Source: an uncultured Roseobacter sp.
GTDB taxonomy: Bacteria; Pseudomonadota; Alphaproteobacteria; Rhodobacterales; Rhodobacteraceae
Reading direction: 5' to 3'
Length of the DNA: 64,000 nt
NCBI RefSeq assembly: GCF_947491795.1
Contig: NZ_CANLKW010000003.1
Coordinates: forward strand, 496,001 to 560,000
Shown here: one piece after another, positions 63,030-64,000 of the stretch
Layout: every line of letters begins with the position of its first letter
How positions within the stretch are numbered: the stretch's first letter is position 1
The notes under the pieces: generated by a model
What the model saw: the letters and a program-made list of their open reading frames with translations, nothing else
What the model was told of the DNA's origin: nothing
The model's database searches: none
Position numbers and translations under genes: made by a program

Positions 63030-64000
<971 letters not shown>

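Overview
The window looks like chromosomal DNA from an alphaproteobacterium of the Rhodobacteraceae (Roseobacter type). It is GC-rich and densely packed with ATGA/GTGA/TTGA stop-start overlaps. It carries a rhodobacterial set of functions: TRAP transport, urease ureDABCEFG, phnF/N/M, class III alcohol dehydrogenase, hydantoin/pyrimidine catabolism and an MHYT-GGDEF-EAL protein. I see no tRNA, rRNA, insertion sequence, phage gene or CRISPR array. This taxonomic placement is inferred from gene content only.

Layout. 1-7392: a cut-off hydantoinase A gene, a c-di-GMP turnover protein, and a three-gene operon (large tyrosine-decarboxylase-like enzyme, His-rich unknown protein, class III nucleotide cyclase). 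7970-12483: an MFS permease divergent from a dihydropyrimidinase / Asp-Glu racemase / DapA-like lyase operon. 12667-18701: a LysR gene, then a KdgF-like cupin and a GntR/FCD regulator divergent from an SDR plus a TRAP transporter. A perfect palindrome between the divergent genes sits inside a promoter and is the likely operator; the set suggests uronate uptake and catabolism.

18734-41956 is the most distinctive part: about 23 kb on the minus strand, apparently one transcription unit. In order of transcription it holds a coiled-coil/histone-tail (phasin-like) protein, a transglutaminase-fold-like protein, an unknown 225-residue protein, four monomodular NRPS proteins (C-A-T, C-A-nMT-T, C-A-nMT-T, C-A-T), a stand-alone thioesterase, a Sfp-type phosphopantetheinyl transferase, a sphingosine-phosphate-lyase-like PLP enzyme and a membrane-anchored alpha/beta hydrolase. 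I infer an unnamed, doubly N-methylated tetrapeptide. Its last building block is probably not an ordinary alpha-amino acid, because the last adenylation domain lacks the usual binding Asp. No integrated thioesterase, exporter or MbtH gene is present.

42517-64000 is accessory metabolism: an SLC13-type transporter, a TPR protein, phnF divergent from phnN-phnM without the C-P lyase core genes, a CIA30 protein, an aspartate-dehydrogenase-like protein, and a five-gene tetronate-type sugar acid operon with its GntR regulator. That operon diverges from a monooxygenase/metallo-hydrolase pair across an 18-bp perfect palindrome. Then come the complete urease operon, a [2Fe-2S] subunit plus diheme cytochrome lacking their molybdenum subunit, and a truncated glutathione-dependent formaldehyde dehydrogenase.
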